From contig CAUGRT010000004.1 in NCBI GenBank assembly GCA_959602045.1, positions 46,404-110,403 of the forward strand: a DNA stretch of 64,000 nt, in the 5' to 3' direction. Each line of letters starts with the position of its first letter. Position 1 is the first letter of the stretch. This DNA comes from an uncultured Clostridia bacterium (GTDB lineage Bacteria; Bacillota; Clostridia; UBA1381). The position numbers were made by a program, and so were the translations under genes. The notes beneath the pieces are model-generated. The model ran no database searches and was not told the DNA's origin. It saw only the letters and a program-made list of their open reading frames with translations. This document shows positions 63,946-64,000 of the stretch, piece by piece.

Positions 63946-64000
63946 AATTAAGGGAACCTCTAAAAATTGATTCCCAATCATAATATTTTGCTATTTTGAT

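Overview
The window looks like a chromosomal segment of a Gram-positive anaerobe of the class Clostridia. The evidence is strong GGAGG-type ribosome binding sites, frequent TTG and GTG starts, TTGACA/TATAAT promoters, LplB/YtcP/LplA-type sugar ABC transporters, YesM/YesN-type regulation, S-layer homology (SLH) domains and a Gram-positive type LexA box. The many SLH proteins and carbohydrate-active enzymes recall pectin-specialist gut Clostridia such as Monoglobus; that placement is inference, not shown by the sequence.

Layout. (1) 1-3498: the 3' end of a secreted alpha/beta hydrolase and a secreted protein of binding modules. (2) 3598-24372: one promoter followed by a ten-gene run of about 20.7 kb: two permeases and a solute-binding lipoprotein, a discoidin protein, a large beta-helix enzyme, two SLH surface proteins, a YesN-type response regulator, a YesM-type histidine kinase and a second large beta-helix enzyme, closed by a terminator. 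(3) 24377-34374: a second run whose products have no signal peptides and should act in the cytoplasm: polysaccharide deacetylase, two tandem GH63-like hydrolases, a beta-helix enzyme, an SGNH esterase, a TIM-barrel hydrolase, a sialate-O-acetylesterase-type esterase, an HSL-type esterase and a SemiSWEET/PQ-loop membrane protein. (4) 34385-41421: core genes: the queF-queC-queD-queE-folE operon (minus strand), tyrA (minus), lexA and an aconitase. (5) 41573-56383: a third glycan locus with modular binding proteins, another SLH protein pair, a GH-A-like enzyme, and a second LplA/LplB/YtcP transporter. (6) 56382-63945: a membrane-anchored AraC-type regulator (minus), divergent from a promoter driving a second GH-A-like enzyme and a GH78 alpha-L-rhamnosidase.

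The glycan genes fit one scheme. S-layer-bound or secreted enzymes and lectin-like proteins cut a complex glycan outside the cell; the LplABC-type transporters import oligosaccharides; the cytoplasmic esterases, deacetylase and hydrolases finish them. The rhamnosidase, several esterases, GH141-like beta-helix enzymes and YesMN-type control suggest a rhamnose-containing, acetylated plant polysaccharide such as pectin side chains. The substrate is inferred.

Most unusual observations: two copies of a palindromic element (28- and 26-bp inverted repeats around a 41-nt loop) whose loops are inverted relative to a shared flank; a short GC-rich hairpin placed exactly 5 nt before the Shine-Dalgarno of three surface or secreted protein genes; a pair of uncharacterised SLH proteins that recurs in both transporter loci; a discoidin domain inserted inside two beta-helix enzymes; and two out-of-frame surface-protein genes. 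No tRNA, rRNA, CRISPR array or complete insertion sequence was seen. The only gene-free stretch above 300 bases is 38208-38524, which holds the divergent tyrA and lexA promoters.
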